A stretch of DNA of 7,471 nucleotides from Desulfuromonadales bacterium (GTDB lineage Bacteria > Desulfobacterota > Desulfuromonadia > Desulfuromonadales > BM103), in the NCBI GenBank assembly GCA_030614505.1, contig JAUWTX010000088.1, forward strand, positions 1-7,471, read 5' to 3'. Positions within the stretch are counted from its first letter, which is position 1. Every line of letters begins with the position of its first letter. Positions 6,920-7,471 of this stretch are shown in pieces. Position numbers and translations under genes: made by a program. The notes beneath the pieces were generated by a model, which was not told the DNA's origin, made no database searches, and saw only the letters and a list, made by a program, of their open reading frames with translations.

Positions 6920-7471
6920 TCAGTCGTGCAAAGCAACACCGGAAAGCTCGTACTGACAATGGTTGCAGCGATTATCAGTCAATTCAGTATCAATGAACTG
7001 CAGACCATTTCTACGGATAACCGTCTCCCCACACCCAGGACAGATCGTATCTCCCGCACAGGGGTCATCAACATTACCCAGGTAAACATATTCCAGTCCA
7101 GCCTGTCGGCCAATATCCCGGGCCAGGGACAAGGTTGATACCGGTGTTGACGGTCGATCAAGCATCTTGTAAGTCGGGTAAAACGCGGAGATGTGCCAGG
7201 GCACATCTTGACCCAGTTCATCGGCAATAAAAGCGGCAATTTGACGCAGCTCATCCTCGCTGTCGTTATGTCCCGGAATCACCAGAGTCGTGACTTCGAG
7301 CCAAATATCCAGCCGACGGTAATCACGCAGACAGTCAAGCACGCCATCGAGCGAGGCACCGGTCACTTTCCGGTAGGCCTGGTCAGAAAACCCCTTGAGG
7401 TCAACATTGGCAGCATCAAGATATGGAGCAATTGATTCTAGCGCTTCTGTCGTCGTATAGCCGTTGGTCAC
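6920..7471 (-). CDS. amrS: AmmeMemoRadiSam-system radical SAM enzyme, C-terminal part (cut by window edge)
   Basis: The last 183 codons of a minus-strand gene that continues beyond base 7471; the first visible codons (VTNGYTT) are internal. Family members have roughly 330-340 residues, so about half is present. Recognised from family blocks of the AmrS/PflA-like radical SAM group: VTNGY, APYLDAANVDLKGFSDQAYRKV (17-36), WLEVTTLVIPGHNDSEDEL (57-75), DVPWHISAFYPTYKMLDRPSTP (89-110) and YVYLGNVDDP (128-137). The C-terminus has paired cysteines C144-P-G-C147 and C169-N-H-C172, probably a zinc knuckle or extra metal site as seen in this family. The CxxxCxxC motif that holds the 4Fe-4S cluster would be upstream, outside the window. 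AmrS is usually encoded with or fused near Memo and AMMECR1 homologues; its reaction is not settled to my knowledge. Those partners are not in the window but may lie just to the right. A pyruvate formate-lyase activase-like protein is the alternative name used in older annotation. Confidence 0.9.
   Translation of the reverse strand: MTNGYTTTEALESIAPYLDAANVDLKGFSDQAYRKVTGASLDGVLDCLRDYRRLDIWLEVTTLVIPGHNDSEDELRQIAAFIADELGQDVPWHISAFYPTYKMLDRPSTPVSTLSLARDIGRQAGLEYVYLGNVDDPCAGDTICPGCGETVIRRNGLQFIDTELTDNRCNHCQYELSGVALHD

Overview
The window carries four complete protein-coding genes and one gene cut by the right edge. It looks like chromosomal DNA of a Gram-negative bacterium: a FadL-type outer-membrane barrel with a terminal Phe implies an outer membrane. 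Coding DNA is of middling GC. The mix of HD-GYP/PilZ cyclic-di-GMP proteins, a FadL-like porin and an AmrS-type radical SAM enzyme would suit the former Deltaproteobacteria (for example Desulfuromonadales or Desulfobacterota relatives). That placement is inference only; there is no rRNA or other phylogenetic marker in the window. I see no tRNA, rRNA, insertion sequence, CRISPR array or prophage gene.

Left part (1-4522): a very AT-rich region (about 55-150) carries a perfect sigma70-type promoter (TTGACA, 16 bp, TATAAT) flanked by two near-identical copies of an AT-rich motif. It drives a two-gene operon whose coding regions overlap by 4 bp (ATGA). The first gene encodes a 684-residue soluble protein with a canonical PilZ motif in the middle and a long C-terminal region that resembles an acyltransferase of the GNAT superfold. 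The second encodes a 764-residue protein with an N-terminal cysteine-containing sensor-like domain, a short membrane hairpin, a GAF domain, an HD-GYP phosphodiesterase domain, a CxxC linker and a C-terminal PilZ domain. Together they look like a cyclic-di-GMP module: one protein senses a signal and breaks down the messenger (and may bind it through PilZ), and its partner binds the messenger and may carry out an acyl-transfer output. This is the most interesting part of the window.

Middle part (4555-6802): a class I SAM-dependent methyltransferase on the minus strand converges on the operon and diverges from a FadL/OMPP1-family outer-membrane transporter. The shared 130-bp spacer holds both ribosome binding sites, and a short inverted repeat could mask the methyltransferase's one.

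Right part (6803-7471): a perfect 46-bp palindrome, probably a two-way terminator, separates the porin gene from a convergent minus-strand gene for the C-terminal part of an AmmeMemoRadiSam-system radical SAM enzyme. The start of that gene and its iron-sulfur cluster motif lie beyond the right edge.
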